In this document: piece after piece, positions 22,240-34,479 of the stretch
Layout: every line of letters starts with the position of its first letter
How positions within the stretch are numbered: position 1 is the stretch's first letter
DNA from: Daucus carota subsp. sativus
Lineage: Eukaryota > Streptophyta > Magnoliopsida > Apiales > Apiaceae
Reading direction: 5' to 3'
DNA: 64,000 bases
NCBI RefSeq assembly: GCF_001625215.2
Contig: NC_030383.2
Location: 63,788,949-63,852,948 of the forward strand
Made by a program: the position numbers and the translations under genes
The notes under the pieces: model-generated
Told to the model about the DNA's origin: nothing
What the model saw: only the letters and a program-made list of their open reading frames with translations
Databases searched by the model: none

Positions 22240-25200
22240 ATATACGATGCCCATGACTTGATAATACAGTACTGTAGTCTTGAGTCTCTTGACTCTTGAT
22301 AAAAGAATCGTGGGTCATGTTGGGATAGGCAGACCATATATGTGTAACGTGCTTGTTGGTTTGACCAAGATTTTACTCCATAAGCAATTAAGCAGTGAAG
22401 CTCGAGCACAACCCCCCATCTCAGTTTACTTGTAATCTTATTTGCCCAAAACCCAAGTCACCTACGGTCTCCATACCTTCCATCTTACGCTTCAGCTTGT
22501 ATATAACAATCATAGGATGCCTTTCTAAATATTCCCTTCACATCTCGTACCGTGCTGGACGGTCTTGTTCTGTTTATAGACGGACAAGATTATTATTCGA
22601 GAAATGAGGAGCGTGTATATGTAAATTAAGATAATATAAACTGATTTTGATTAGAATCCGGAAAATTTTGATTTAGACCGTAGATGGGTTTCATCCTCGT
22701 TAGTCTGTCCTGGTTCGGCCTCGGGAATTTATTGCCGTTGCTCAAAGATGACTCCGCATGCTATTTACCGAGTTGAGTGATCATGACTTCATGAGCAAGT
22801 CGGTCATTACTCATTCACAAGAGCATGCGCAATACACAAAAAAGTATCCACCAATTTCTAACAGAGTTTATTTTGCATGTTTATATTCCTCGTCAAAATG
22901 GTATCGAGTGCACAAGTTCTCCCGTCACCAGAGTTCGCGAGAGTTTTCAAAATAAAATCTCGAAAAATAATAGTAAGTAGACACTTGACTATCACACGAA
23001 GCAGGACATAAGTCGTTTTCCGAATAATAAAGGCAGGCATTTTCTGAGGACCTACACTGCATGCATGTTTTGGAGGTAATTGAGAAAGGAACTAGATAGT
23101 ATGCAGATTTTGACTTAATTGCTGATATAAATTTGTTCTCATTTGCAGATATAAGAACAGTTGAATGCTAGCTGTGGTGAGTAGTGGAAGTGATAATAAT
23201 GCATATCAAAGGCCATGATTGCAGAGCTTTCATATCAGAGGTAAGACATATGGGACCTGATGCAACTATTGATACAATATGACCCTCCATTTGTGGGGAA
23301 GCAATCATATAAAAATTAAGCTAAATTTTAAAAATCCCACCGTCTAGATCTCTATGAATTTTACTTCAATTCTGCTTTTACCTTCGCATGCTTGTTGTCT
23401 CAAGTCTCATGGTGGTTGTCTCAGTCTGTGCGAAAGATTTTACACAAACGGTTAATTTAAAGCGGAAACCCTGCTTTTAACTTGGCCGATACTCCTCTTA
23501 TCTTGGTAGCAAGAGGTTAAGTACAGACATAAGTACTAGCATATGATCCATTTGGGTTTTCCTCTGACAGTTAGATTTTTAGATGGACTGGTTGTGAACA
23601 TGGTATCAGAGTTCTAATTTGGTGGAAGTCTCAAGATTGATTCTCTGTCACCCCCAATATTCTCATAATATAATATGGACTAGCATATGATCCATTTGGG
23701 TTTTCCTCTGATAGTTAGATTTTTAGATGGACAGGTTGTGAACATGGTATCAGAGTTCTAATTTGGTGGAAGTCTCAAGATTGATTCTCCCTCACCTCCA
23801 ATATTCTCATAATATAATATGGACGCAAAAGCATTAATTGCCACAAAGATAGGCATCCATGGTTTCGAGTGAGGGGAATGCTGAAATATGGTATAATATC
23901 CATTTGGGGCCTTTCACTAACACCCTTAGATCTTAGATTGATTCGTTCTCAGCGCGGAAATTACACTACTTCTTTGATAATCTATTCAACCAACAGAGCA
24001 TTACTCTTAACTCTTCCAACTAAATAAACAGCACTCTAAATAGCTGTGATATGTTTATTTTGCTGGCCTACACACATTAACAGATAACATATATAAATTA
24101 GGTTTGGTGATAAGACAGACAATCTTTATCAACAGACAAGGTTTTAGTTTTACAGTCATGCATTTCACTATTCACACCTTAAACATTTTTATTCCTTTAT
24201 TATCATGTCTGATCCTTTGAATTCTTCCTCTTTATCTTGTCACAAGCTTTAAATAGCATATCCTAAGATTAACCAGAATGATCTCTCATAATTATTACAC
24301 CTGTGTTTGATAAACTTGTTCTGACACCGAATCCTGTATCATTCTTCCTGTGGTAGATGCCAGTTACAGAAATTCTGATACTCATACACACAATTTCCGA
24401 TGGGTTTATATCCAAGTGTCCACCGTTTCTCACCAAAAAACTATCAAGTGCCTACCTGATCTCCACGAGGACTCATCTTAACCACTAGAATCATATATCC
24501 TTATGTTAAATTTTGAAAATTAGGTAACAAAAATTTTAGTGGAATTCTAACCTGTAGATGATGTGTAAACCACATGGATTATATAAAAGAACTAAAACCA
24601 AATTTTATAAAGAAATATAAAAAGATTGGAGCAAAAACGTGATTTGTTTTTTTAACTTTTTCATTAATATTTATTCAAGATTTAACAGAGTGATATATAT
24701 AGAGTGATTATAATGGCTTAAATGAGTTCAATTAAGATCGAGTAATCATTTGATAGTTTTTGACTCGAAAGATGAACACTTTGATATAATACCCGATTTT
24801 GACTGAAACTTGAACGATCGACTTCTACGCGAAATTTACAAGCATGCCTACATGATATAATTATTTGTTTGAGGGGACTAGACAAATGGTGAAAATTGTC
24901 ATGACTGATATTCCTGCTTTACTTTTAGCCAGAGCTTTTGACAAATTTTTCTGAAATAACAAAAGTTACAATCCCACTCCTTTCTTTACGCCTATTGACT
25001 TGCTTAGATTTAACAATACATAACTGTAGAGACAATTCAGCTATATATAATGTATGAGAATTTAAAAGTTGTAGCCATGACCCACCTCCCAGGCCCTTTG
25101 CTTTGGACTGTTGCATTCTATGATTTGCAAACCACTTATTTGACAAAAATGGCCAAATTTTTGTACCAACTGAAACATCTCCAACTGTGTCTTTATACTC

Positions 25201-25291
25201 CTCTTTACTCACTTCTCTTAACCACATTGTGCTGTTTTTTTTTTATCTGCAAAAAACCCTTGTTTCTATCTTGGTTTTCTTGTATCTGTTC
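22240..25291. other. Intergenic and promoter region of the NPH3 gene
   Basis: No exon is recognisable in 22240-24900 apart from the repeat at 23535-23824. The last ~250 bases should contain the NPH3-gene promoter; a TATATATAATG motif near 25041 is a candidate TATA box. Confidence 0.4.
23535..23824. repeat. Two-copy tandem repeat, period 144, with a TGGTATCAGAG motif
   Basis: Two copies (23535-23678 and 23679-23824) differ at only a handful of bases. Each contains TGGTATCAGAGTTCTAA, which resembles the primer-binding motif beside LTR-retrotransposon ends. No LTR pair or coding part is visible, so at most this is a small fossil fragment that was tandemly duplicated. Confidence 0.75.
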
Positions 25292-28200
25292 ATGGACAAG
25301 CACCAGCAGCAGCAGTTGTCGTTGGCCAAGTGTTCGCGGCAGCAACAGCGATACAGTGAATGGTTTGTTTGTCTTTTGTTTTCGTAATTATGGTGTTACG
25401 TTTTTTTTGATAATTAAACACACTCCGTTAAGTGGATAGAGGCGGATATCATCTGACGAAGAGGTCATTGGTTAGAGCGTTAAGGTTTAGTTCAATGATA
25501 GATCTCTTGTTTAATGAAGTATTGGTTTATTTGGTTATGATTGGTTTCTGTAATGTTTGGTTAAGTACTTGTCATATTAGGCTAGCTTTGTCCTTGCATA
25601 AAAAGGTGAAGTGATGTTAGTTTTTTTGCAATTCTTTATGAATATATATGTTTGTTTGTTCTGGAGATGCCAAAAGGTTGTTGTTTCTTTGAAAGATTGT
25701 GAAAGATCAACAGCAACAACAAAAAATTGGAAATTTAAGTTGTGCATCAGATATTTAGGAACGCGAAGGACGATTTTTAGATCTTCTGCAGGAATACTAA
25801 GATAACGTTTACTCGGAAATTGTCATAAGTCCAGTCTTAATAAAATGAATTCGAAGAAGTGATTCGTATATGTATGGAGAACGTAACAGATAAAAAGTTG
25901 CACCAAATTTTTTGATAAATTTCTCCCTGAGTTATTTCCATTTTTCGGATGAACAGCAAGAGTTAAGCTAAACTTACCTGATAGTTTTAAATGATACAAT
26001 TCTAGTTAGGTGTAGTCTTCTAAGACAATAGTTTATACTTCCTCTGTTTTCTTCCCCTCGAATTGTGTGGATTTTCCAACCTTATTTGTGACTATCAATT
26101 TCAATTTCAGGATATTCAGAGATGTTCCAAGTGATATAACAATTGAAGTTAATGGAGGAGCATTTGCGCTGCACAAGGTAATTTCCTGTTCTCATTTAAC
26201 AGATTCTGAAAACACAATTGTCGAGGAGTCTCTTGTGGCAGCATAAGATCTGTAATGGTTCCTGGTTGCATTCGGCTGATGAAATATTTTACATATCTGA
26301 ACTCTACCCTTCAAGCGTATGCACTCGGTTGATTACAAAATATTTTGGGGGGAGAAGAAATTGTATCATGGTTTTTATTACCTTGTCTTTATTGCTTGCC
26401 CGTGAATGCAATTAGAATTGCTCAATTGCAGTAGAATTCTTAATATTGAGATAGCTTTCTGTACATTGTTATATGCAGTTTCCTCTTGTGTCTCATAGTG
26501 GGAGAATCCGAAAGTTGGTAGCAGAACACAGGGATCCGGATATTTCAAGAATAGAACTTTTGAGCCTGCCAGGAGGTGCAGAGTCATTTGAGCTGGCTGC
26601 CAAATTCTGTTATGGCATTAATTTTGAGATTACACCTGCAAATGTTGCTCAACTTCTTTGTGTATCAGATTACCTCGAAATGGTTGAAGGTTTCTCAAAT
26701 AACAATCTTGGTTCTCGGGCTGAAGAATATCTTGAAAGTATAGTCTGCAAGAACCTTGAAATGTGTGTTGAAGTTCTGCAACAATGTGAAAGCCTACTTC
26801 CTCTTGCTGATGAGCTGAACATTGTTAGCCGGTGCATTGACGCTATAGCATCCAAAGCCTGTGTTGAGCAAATTGCTTCAAGCTTCTCTCGCTTGGAGTA
26901 TAGTAGCTCAGGAAGACTTCATATGAACCGGCAAGCTAAGTGTGAAGGAGACTGGTGGATTGATGATTTGTCTGTTCTCCGGATTGATTTGTATCAGAGA
27001 GTCATAGCAGCTATGAAATGTCGTGGAGTGAGGCCAGAAAGTATAGGCGCGTCTCTCATTAATTATGCACAGAAAGAATTGACAAAAAAATCCACCTTCT
27101 GGAGTTCAACCAATCCGCCAAAAGCTGACCTGGTTGCTGGCTCAACTGCACATGAAAGACTTGTCGTCGAGACTATTGTCAGCCTCCTGCCAGCTGAGAA
27201 GCCGGCTATTCCAATCACCTTCCTTTTTGGCTTACTACGTAGTGCTGTGATGCTGGATTGCTCTGTTGCTTCTAGGCTTGATCTTGAAAGGCGAATTGGC
27301 TCCCAATTAGACATAGCTACTCTCGACGATCTCTTAATCCCTTCCTTTCACCATTCCAGTGACACATTATTTGATGTCGACACTGTTCACAGAATCCTGG
27401 TTAGTTTTTCTCAGCAAGATGACAGTGAGGATGATATGGAAGATGGCTCACTCTTCGAATCTGATGGCCCTGATTCGCCATCTCAAACTGCATTCGTCAA
27501 AGTCTCAAAATTAGTGGATAATTACCTGTCAGAAATTGCTCCTGATGCAAACCTCAAGCTAAACAAGTTTATAGCCATTGCAGAAACTTTACCAGCTCAT
27601 GCACGAACAGTCCATGATGGTCTATACCGAGCTATCGATGTTTACCTCAAAGTATGTATTAAAACTTCATCCTAATTCAGCACTTCAATGAAAGTGATAT
27701 TGATATTCATTTATTTATTTTAAATTTACTCAAATGGCACGATTGGATAGCCCAAGTGGTTAAGGGTTTATCCTCTGTTGGCCCAGGTTGTGGGTTCGAC
27801 TCTGGCTCCCCTCGGTTACTAACAAATCAGATATTCTAATTGCAGGCGCATCAAGGCTTGTCGGATCAGGACAAGAAAAAGCTCTGCAAATTGGTTGATT
27901 TTCAGAAACTTTCACAAGAAGCAGGAGCTCATGCAGCCCAAAACGAACGCCTCCCACTCCAATCAATGGTCCAAGTCCTTTACTTCGAACAGCTGAGACT
28001 CCGAAACGCCTTGTCCTGCTCCTACCCCGAGGATGACCACAAGCCTGTCCACAATTCCTGGCGGATCAGCAGTGGAGCTCTCAGTGCTGCAATGTCTCCG
28101 CGAGACAATTATGCCTCATTGAGACGAGAGAATCGTGAGCTGAAGCTGGAGCTAGCGCGACTGCGCATGAGACTAAATGATCTGGAGAAGGATCATGTTT

Positions 28201-28379
28201 GCATGAAAAGGCACATGGAGAAGTCTAGTTCTTATAATTTTATGAGTTCCTTCTCTAGGAAATTTAGCAGACTGAACTTTTTTGCGAATAGTTCTTCAAG
28301 AGGGTCGAGTTCTCCGTCGAAGAACTCACAGAGAACGAATTCGAAGGTGACTGAAAGAACAGTACCGAGTATACTCTAG
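25292..28379 (+). CDS. BTB/POZ and NPH3 domain-containing protein (NRL family)
   Basis: NRL proteins are plant-specific plasma-membrane or cytosolic adaptors, thought to link CUL3 ubiquitin ligases and light or auxin signalling to their targets. Exons: 25292-25362, 26111-26177, 26479-27651 and 27846-28379, giving 614 residues. A Gln-rich N-terminus leads into the BTB domain (about residues 24-125: WIFRDVPSDITIEVNG, then FPLVSHSGRIRKLV). The NPH3 domain (about 195-460) includes the GDWWIDDLSVLRIDLYQRV block and, across the last intron, YLK-AHQGLS. A coiled coil (about 527-563) and a Ser-rich tail end the protein, as usual. The first intron is about 750 bases. By sequence and gene order it matches At5g48800 of Arabidopsis as I remember it; the exact substrate is unknown. 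Intron 3 holds a SINE fragment. Confidence 0.95.
27735..27845 (+). mobile_element. tRNA-derived SINE fragment in NPH3-gene intron 3
   Basis: GATTGGATAGCCCAAGTGGT and GGGTTCGACTCTGGCTC, A-box-like and B-box-like motifs, match the complete SINE at 28773-28904. The similarity continues weakly (AGATATTCTAATTGCAG against AGATACTAATTTGTAAGG) and stops exactly at the 3' splice site of intron 3. The 3' tail of the SINE is missing. Confidence 0.7.
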
Positions 28380-28772
28380 CTGTTTAGTCTGCAGAGTTCT
28401 TCAGCTGATTGTGCTGAGTAGTTGTAATGGCTTTTCCTTTTGTGTATACCTGGTTTTAAGATAGTCTATCTCTCCTGCATTTTATACATTTGTTTTTACT
28501 TTTTAGTAATTCAACGTGATCCCGGTTTGATTTGGTTCGTGTGGATAGTCAAACAGGAACTAAACCGGAATCAAACCGAATAATTACTATTATTCAAAAT
28601 TTTAAATCAATTTGTAACCCGTAACTTAACTCATCCGAACGGCTTGGTTTCATATATAACTCGGTTTGGATTAGTAGATTTTGTGATTTATGATTTTAAA
28701 CAATATTTTAATTTTAATATTTTAACTTTCATTCTTTTATTACATTACATACAATTGAGAATAAAATTATTC
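28380..28772. other. 3' flank of the NPH3 gene
   Basis: Probable 3' untranslated region, then AT-rich DNA. No other gene is seen. Confidence 0.5.
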
Positions 28773-28904
28773 GAGCACGATTGGATAGCCCAAGTGGTAG
28801 GTTTATCCTCCGTTGTCCCCGGAGACCCGGGTTCGACTCTGGCTCACCCGAAAAGTATTAGAACAGATACTAATTTGTAAGGCATATAAGCCTCAAAAAA
28901 AGAG
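28773..28904 (+). mobile_element. tRNA-derived SINE, apparently complete
   Basis: An 11-base direct repeat, TAAAATTATTC (28762-28772 and 28905-28915), flanks the element. Inside are a tRNA-like head with TAGCCCAAGTGG and GGTTCGACTCTGG boxes, a tail GGCATATAAGCC and a short A-rich end. Relatives lie at 27735, 41248 and 48452. Confidence 0.85.
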
Positions 28905-28915
28905 TAAAATTATTC

Positions 28916-29370
28916 ATTCATATATGTTAAAATAGTCAACTTAAATAACTATAATGAACTTATAACTAATTAATATAAATAACTATATAATAATTTTTAA
29001 TATTTTATAGAACACATATAAAATATTAATATGTCTTAAAAATTTAATATTTTGTATAAATGATGAGATAACACATAACAACTATAACATATTTTATACG
29101 TGTATCTGTTTTTACATGTATATATACGTGGTTTAAATTTAAAACGGTTCTTGAAATGAAACTAACTCATAAATTGTAATATTTATAAAATAGTCAAATT
29201 ATAGTATGAACAGAACGACATCTCGATTTAGATCTGGATTAAATTAAAATCGAAACAAATCATTCTAATCATGCGGTTCAATTCGGACCGTGATTACCAC
29301 ACCAAATTAATTATTGTATTTTTGTTACGAAAATGATTAAAGAAAAATGTGTATATACACGTCGAAACAA
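28916..29370. other. AT-rich intergenic stretch
   Basis: No gene or repeat structure is recognisable before the L13a promoter elements. Confidence 0.5.
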
Positions 29371-29376
29371 ATCCAT

Positions 29377-29541
29377 TTGGGCCTCGGAGCCCAACTGATT
29401 TCCCAAACCCTAGCCCAAACAGAACACACACGACATTGCTATATACACTACTCAAAAACCCTACCTCGCCGCTCTGATACAATCTCCTTCACATCCAGAG
29501 AGAGATCAGCGAGAGAGAGGGAGAGATCAAGAGAGAGAGAC
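29377..29541 (+). promoter_or_regulatory. Ribosomal-protein-type promoter and 5' leader of L13a
   Basis: A TTGGGCC site II-like element (29377-29383) and telo-boxes AAACCCTAG (29405-29413) and AAACCCTAC (29456-29464) precede a GA-rich leader (29499-29540). This pairing is known from plant ribosomal protein and other growth-linked genes, where it supports coordinated expression in dividing cells. Confidence 0.7.
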
Positions 29542-29542
29542 A

Positions 29543-31560
29543 ATGGTTAACGGATCAGGAATATGCGCGAAGCAAGTGGTGGTGGACGCTCGACACCACA
29601 TGCTGGGACGATTGGCCTCGATAATCGCGAAGGAGTTGCTCAACGGCCAGAAAGTGGTGGTGGTGAGGTGCGAGGAGATCTGTTTGTCTGGCGGACTTGT
29701 TAGGCAGAAGATGAAGTATTTGAGGTTTTTGAGGAAGAGGATGAACACGAAGCCGTCGCATGGGCCTATTCATTTCCGCGCTCCTGCTAAAATCCTTTGG
29801 CGCACTATCCGTGGGTACGTATGTCGTATGTTTCATTGAATTGAGAGTGAGAGAGAGAGAGAGAGAGAGAAGTATAGTTAGTTTTTCAAAATCTGTTAAA
29901 TGCTTAAAATGTCATACAGAGAGAGTGAGAGAATGTGAGAGAGAGAGAAGTTTAATTTGTTTTTTAATCTGTCAAACATGTAAATGTCATTGTGTGGGGT
30001 TAATCACTTGATTGTTGATGAATTAGCTAGTGACTGTTTCAGATTAGTGTTAAATTGATTTGCTATTTTGTGTGTTATTGCGCCAAAATTAGCTTGTGAC
30101 ATTTTGTGATCCGTTTAAATACTTTGCTATTGTGTGAAGTTTAATTAGGTCTTCTAATCCGTTAATTGATGTATTTATGTCCTCTAATTGTGTGATTGTT
30201 GAATTAGTTATTGGCATTTTAGATTTAAACCTGCTACTATATGACATTTATGTGTGTGTACTATGTATAATTGCTTGATTGTTCGCTAACTTGAGTGGAT
30301 AATGGCTTTGTTTTATCTGTACTGTACGGCATTTATATATTTATACATGTGTGGGTGTGTGTGTTGATCAAGATTATTGAGTATCTAGTTTTATAGCTTC
30401 TTGTGTGTTAGTGATTGCTAGTTGAGTAAATAAGCCGTTATTGGCTAGCTTAAAGAGTGTTGATAGTTCTACTGTGTGTGTGTATCTGAGTGATTGCTTG
30501 ATTGATAGTGAGGATGTTTTTGGTGACGGGGTTATTTATTGTTTAGTTGCTATTGTATAAAATTTATGTCTAGTAGTGTGTGTGTGGGTGTGTAATTGCT
30601 TGATCAGACAATGAGGATATGGTCTGTGTCAAGTGCAAGTAGGTTGTAATTTGTTGTTATTTTTTAGGTACATTTTTGATTATGTGTGATCATTTGATAG
30701 GCAGCTATTGCATTAGGCACACATAGCGAGTCAATTGGGAAATTGTTGAAGAAATATGTTCAGAAATTTTTACTCAGTTGTTGAAATGCTACTGTATGAC
30801 ATTTAATATATGTTATGTGTGTATGCTTTATTTAGGCTGCTGCACTGTACACATTGCTATTTTTGGTGAAAGTATGAAGTATGACAATTTAAGAATTTTG
30901 GTATTTAGAAAGTTTGCTTTACTTAATTTGTAATCATTGGAAAATACAGGATGATTCCACACAAGATTAAGAGGGGAGCAAATGCCCTGGCTAGGTTGAA
31001 GGTGTATGAAGGAGTTCCTCCTCCATATGACAAGATGAAGAGGATGGTCATTCCTGATGCTCTCAAGTGAGTTATTGTATTCAGTTATTTTAAAGATTGC
31101 AGTGAGGATCGGAAATGAAATGTTAACTGTTCTTGTTTTCCATAAATTACTATAAATTCTTGGGTTGTCCACGTATTCTTTGCAGGGTTTTGAGGCTTCA
31201 GGCTGGCCACAAGTACTGTTTGCTCGGACAGCTATCAGCTGAGGTTGGATGGAACTACTATGATACCATCAAGGTAAACCAACTTATATGTACACTATAC
31301 AAGAGATCACCTATGTGTAGTCTATAAAGTTGAATCTATTATAGTTTTGAATACGGAATAATAGCTTTGGTAAGCCTATCAGAAATACATCTAAGCTCTT
31401 GTGTATATATCCGCAGGAACTTGAGGCAAAGAGGAAGGAAAGGGCCCAGGTTGCGTATGAGAAGAAGAAGCAGTTGAACAAGCTAAGGGTCAAGGCTGAG
31501 GCAGCCGCAGATGAGAAGTTAGGTTCTCAGTTGGATATCATTGCCGCTGTCAAGTACTAG
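29543..31560 (+). CDS. RPL13A: 60S ribosomal protein L13a (uL13)
   Basis: A structural protein of the large cytosolic ribosomal subunit. Exons: 29543-29814, 30950-31066, 31186-31273 and 31417-31560, giving 206 residues, the family length. The N-terminal [19 protein letters not shown] block, [20 protein letters not shown], then [17 protein letters not shown] and the Lys-rich C-terminal helix ending DIIAAVKY are all typical. The long first intron (about 1.1 kb) is common in plant ribosomal protein genes. Site II and telo-box elements upstream fit a growth-regulated promoter. The start is the first ATG after the GA-rich leader and matches the family N-terminus. It faces the minus-strand DUF295 gene tail to tail. 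Confidence 0.97.
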
Positions 31561-32399
31561 ATTTGTCTCGGGAACAGTTAGTGGCGAAACGCTTTTGTTA
31601 AATTTTTGGCACATCAATTTTATCTTGAATATGTTATTAAGAAAAGAGAGTTTTCTTTCATGGTTTGATGTTTGGAATGATAATTGTGATATTGGTGAGT
31701 TTAGTGATGTTTTTTGATGCCACCAGTGTAGTATATGATGAATGTTGGTACAGTTCCGCAGTACCAACATTTTTTTTTTCAGAATACTGCCCCATTACCC
31801 CTGCTATTTTTTTTAAAATGGTTAAGAAAATGTAGCTTAACCTAACCAACAGCATATAATTGATTTTTTATTTTTTTTGCTGAGTGCTTATTTGGCAAAC
31901 AAGGCTTCTCGCTTTTATTGTCAAGAAGCTGACATGTACTTTTCTCGAGCCAGAAGTTTTTCTCGAGCAAAGTATTTATAAGAACGGTCTTTCTAATGTG
32001 TGCCCAAGGGCACACAATAAGCACAAATTTTCATGAAAATAGCTTGTTTTGATTGGTGCAATTGATGTGAATGCAGGGGGGCCATTTACATTTATTATCC
32101 ATCCACCAATCAAAAGCTAGATTTCACATGGAAGTTAGTGACTATTGTGTGCCCCTGGGCACACCATAGAAAATTCGTTTCAGGACTTTTCCTTTTTCGT
32201 CAAACAGTTTAATCATTTATAAGTCTTAATTGCTAATCACTCGTATATGAGTAAGATTTCATTAAAAGACAAAACAAGATGATATTCATATTCTAAAGAA
32301 TCTGCATTCTAAACAATTTGTAGCAGAAAAAATATCTTATAACATATCTTGATAATCAGAGAGTTAAACTATTTAGTACATAATGCTATAATGTTAAGC
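31561..32399. other. Spacer between convergent genes
   Basis: It contains the L13a 3' region, the small MITE at 31997-32167 and the 3' region of the DUF295 gene. No further coding exon is seen. Confidence 0.5.
31997..32167. mobile_element. Small MITE with self-palindromic TGTGCCC termini
   Basis: The left end ATGTGTGCCCAAGGGCACAC and the inverse of the right end ATGGTGTGCCCAGGGGCACA are inverted termini that are also palindromic within themselves, and both continue with AATA. The element is about 171 bases. I could not resolve the target duplication or the superfamily. Confidence 0.65.
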
Positions 32400-33515
32400 T
32401 CAAACAGCGGAGACTTTCTGATCAATCCAAACTGGCGGTGGCACCATCCTTCTGATCTCAAATATCTCCTCGACATTTTTGTCACTCAAGCTGAAGATAC
32501 CCATGTCATGGCCTCCATACAAGTCATGTTCATGAATGTTGATATGATCCCAATGATCATCCGTAAAATAGATGGAATTTCCTCGACAGTCTGGAATGTC
32601 AGAAGCCGCGAAGGACACTGACTCATTAAGCCCCAGAAACAAGGCCTGATCATCCAACGAATCGATCCTCACCCACTTCCTCAACCTCATATCAAGCTTG
32701 TGCACATAGAAGTTCTTGGTCTTGTAGGGCAAAACCAAGTGAGAGTACACTTCATCATCAAGCAAAGCTCCTTCGTTCACAACCTCGCCATTTTCTCTGA
32801 CAAATTCCCCAGTGATCCTTATCACAAGAAGCAGATTCCCTTTTGATTCGACTAAGTAAGAGTTACTAGTGTAAAGATCTCTCAAATTAGGCTCCAATTC
32901 CACCACGCGGTCCAGACACTTGGTCTCAATCCTCAAATTCTTGACAAATCCTCCTTCGGTGCCAGACCTTAAGTCCCAAACATCAACAAAACCCGAAGTT
33001 AACAAGGCGAAAACAGAATCCTGATTACTCAACACGTCAGAGTAGCTCCCACCCGAGGATTTGAGATCAATCCACTTGTTTCCCTCGTCTTGATCACCAC
33101 ACGTTGACAAGAAAGCAACCTTGTAATCACACACTCCGTACAGAAACACAACTCCATACTTCTCACCAGAGGAGCCCGGACTCAAAGTAAGAACTGCTTT
33201 ACTGATCCACCTAGTACAAAAACCCGAGGGACGGGCACACGAAGGCAGAACAATCTTCCTCACATTGCCTGACAAGGGACTAAAAATTGACAAAGAACCT
33301 TCATTAGTCTGATCACTATGATCCAAAATCAACCAGCCTTTCGACGATCCAACACATCGACTACTCTGATCACTCTTTGCCCTCGAATTTGCCTGGCTTA
33401 TTTTCGAACCAGACACATTGTACAAGTCACATTGTTGATTGTAATCATCCTGCACTGGCATTATCAGTACCGGAGGTTTTCGAGGTTTCGAAAGAGCTGC
33501 ATTGTTGACAGACAT
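32400..33515 (-). CDS. DUF295/KIB-type beta-propeller protein, no F-box seen
   Basis: A 371-residue intronless frame. It shows the plant DUF295 (KIB1-4 beta-propeller) pattern: a GSSKGWLILDH motif, LSIFSPLSGNVRKIVLPS, repeated VFLYGVCDYKVAFLS and LLVIRITGEFV-type strands, then FYVHKLDMRLRKWVRIDSL, an ALFLGLNESVSFAASD motif, a GNSIYFTDDHW motif and a C-terminal PPPVWIDQ. Many relatives carry an N-terminal F-box and act as SCF substrate receptors. Here the N-terminus is Lys/Pro- and Ser-rich with no F-box helix pattern, so it may be a family member without an F-box. Convergent with the L13a gene. Function unknown. Confidence 0.85.
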   Translation of the reverse strand: MSVNNAALSKPRKPPVLIMPVQDDYNQQCDLYNVSGSKISQANSRAKSDQSSRCVGSSKGWLILDHSDQTNEGSLSIFSPLSGNVRKIVLPSCARPSGFCTRWISKAVLTLSPGSSGEKYGVVFLYGVCDYKVAFLSTCGDQDEGNKWIDLKSSGGSYSDVLSNQDSVFALLTSGFVDVWDLRSGTEGGFVKNLRIETKCLDRVVELEPNLRDLYTSNSYLVESKGNLLLVIRITGEFVRENGEVVNEGALLDDEVYSHLVLPYKTKNFYVHKLDMRLRKWVRIDSLDDQALFLGLNESVSFAASDIPDCRGNSIYFTDDHWDHINIHEHDLYGGHDMGIFSLSDKNVEEIFEIRRMVPPPVWIDQKVSAV

Positions 33516-34479
33516 TGTAAATTTGTAACACAGAGGGCTATGTGAAAAATAGTTTGCGCGTAAGAAGATTTATAGGATGTTTGAAACTCGAAAGGAGGCA
33601 AATTCGAGTAAGATTCGGAAAGTGAATCATTCTGTGTGAAAAATCATTATCTGTTGTTATGTAATTTTCAATAGAAGAGATTTTTAAGTTCGATCTTAGC
33701 TAGGACTAGGAGAGGGTTAATTTTGCTTTTATAAATCATCGTAGAATCCGAAACCTTTTGTGATTAGGTAATGCTTGGTAATTATGGGAAAACAAGTAAG
33801 GTTGAATGGTATTAGAGGAAGTCAAGAAGTAGGGAAAATAAACATATATAGCATAATTAGTTGCCATCTTTGTAGTTTACTAGAAAAATATATATTGTTT
33901 TCGATACAAATATATTTGTGGAATTTAATATTGTTGTTGCAGATGGTATAATTTTTTACTGAAAAAACATGTGAAAAACGGTATGATAAATCCAAAAACA
34001 GTTTTTCCGAGCAATTGTTTTGATCTCAAAACCTGTTTTTGAGAAATTATATTCTTTGGTGCTTTTGGAAAAACTGCTTTGGAAAAAAACTGTTATTCAA
34101 TAAGAAGCTGTCATGTATTTTACTATCAAATCTCATTAAAAATATTAATTTATATTATAATAAAAAATATATAAATGTCAAAAAAATTATCAAATAATTA
34201 TCTGACTTCAAACAACACTTTTTTGATCAATTTTTTTTGAAGCATATCAAATTTCAATAGCACTTTCAAACGTAACATGTCCCGGCATATCATATGTCAT
34301 TCGAAATATTTGTACTCTTCTCTTTTTTTAATGTAATTATTTTTGAGAACAGCGTAAGCTCTCTGTTGTATGAGCATCAATATTTTAACATGATTACCTT
34401 TTTAAAAATAATTTATTATGATTCTACATTGCTTAACGGATAAGTTGAAAGGAAAATATTTAAATTAATATATGTCTGG
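33516..34479. other. Upstream region of the DUF295 gene
   Basis: Promoter and 5' region of the minus-strand DUF295 gene, then AT-rich DNA with no recognised feature. Confidence 0.45.

Noticed and set aside
27741-27815. tRNA gene
   Set aside because: A-box- and B-box-like motifs are present, but no complete cloverleaf can be drawn, and the same sequence recurs at 28773 with a SINE tail and target duplications.
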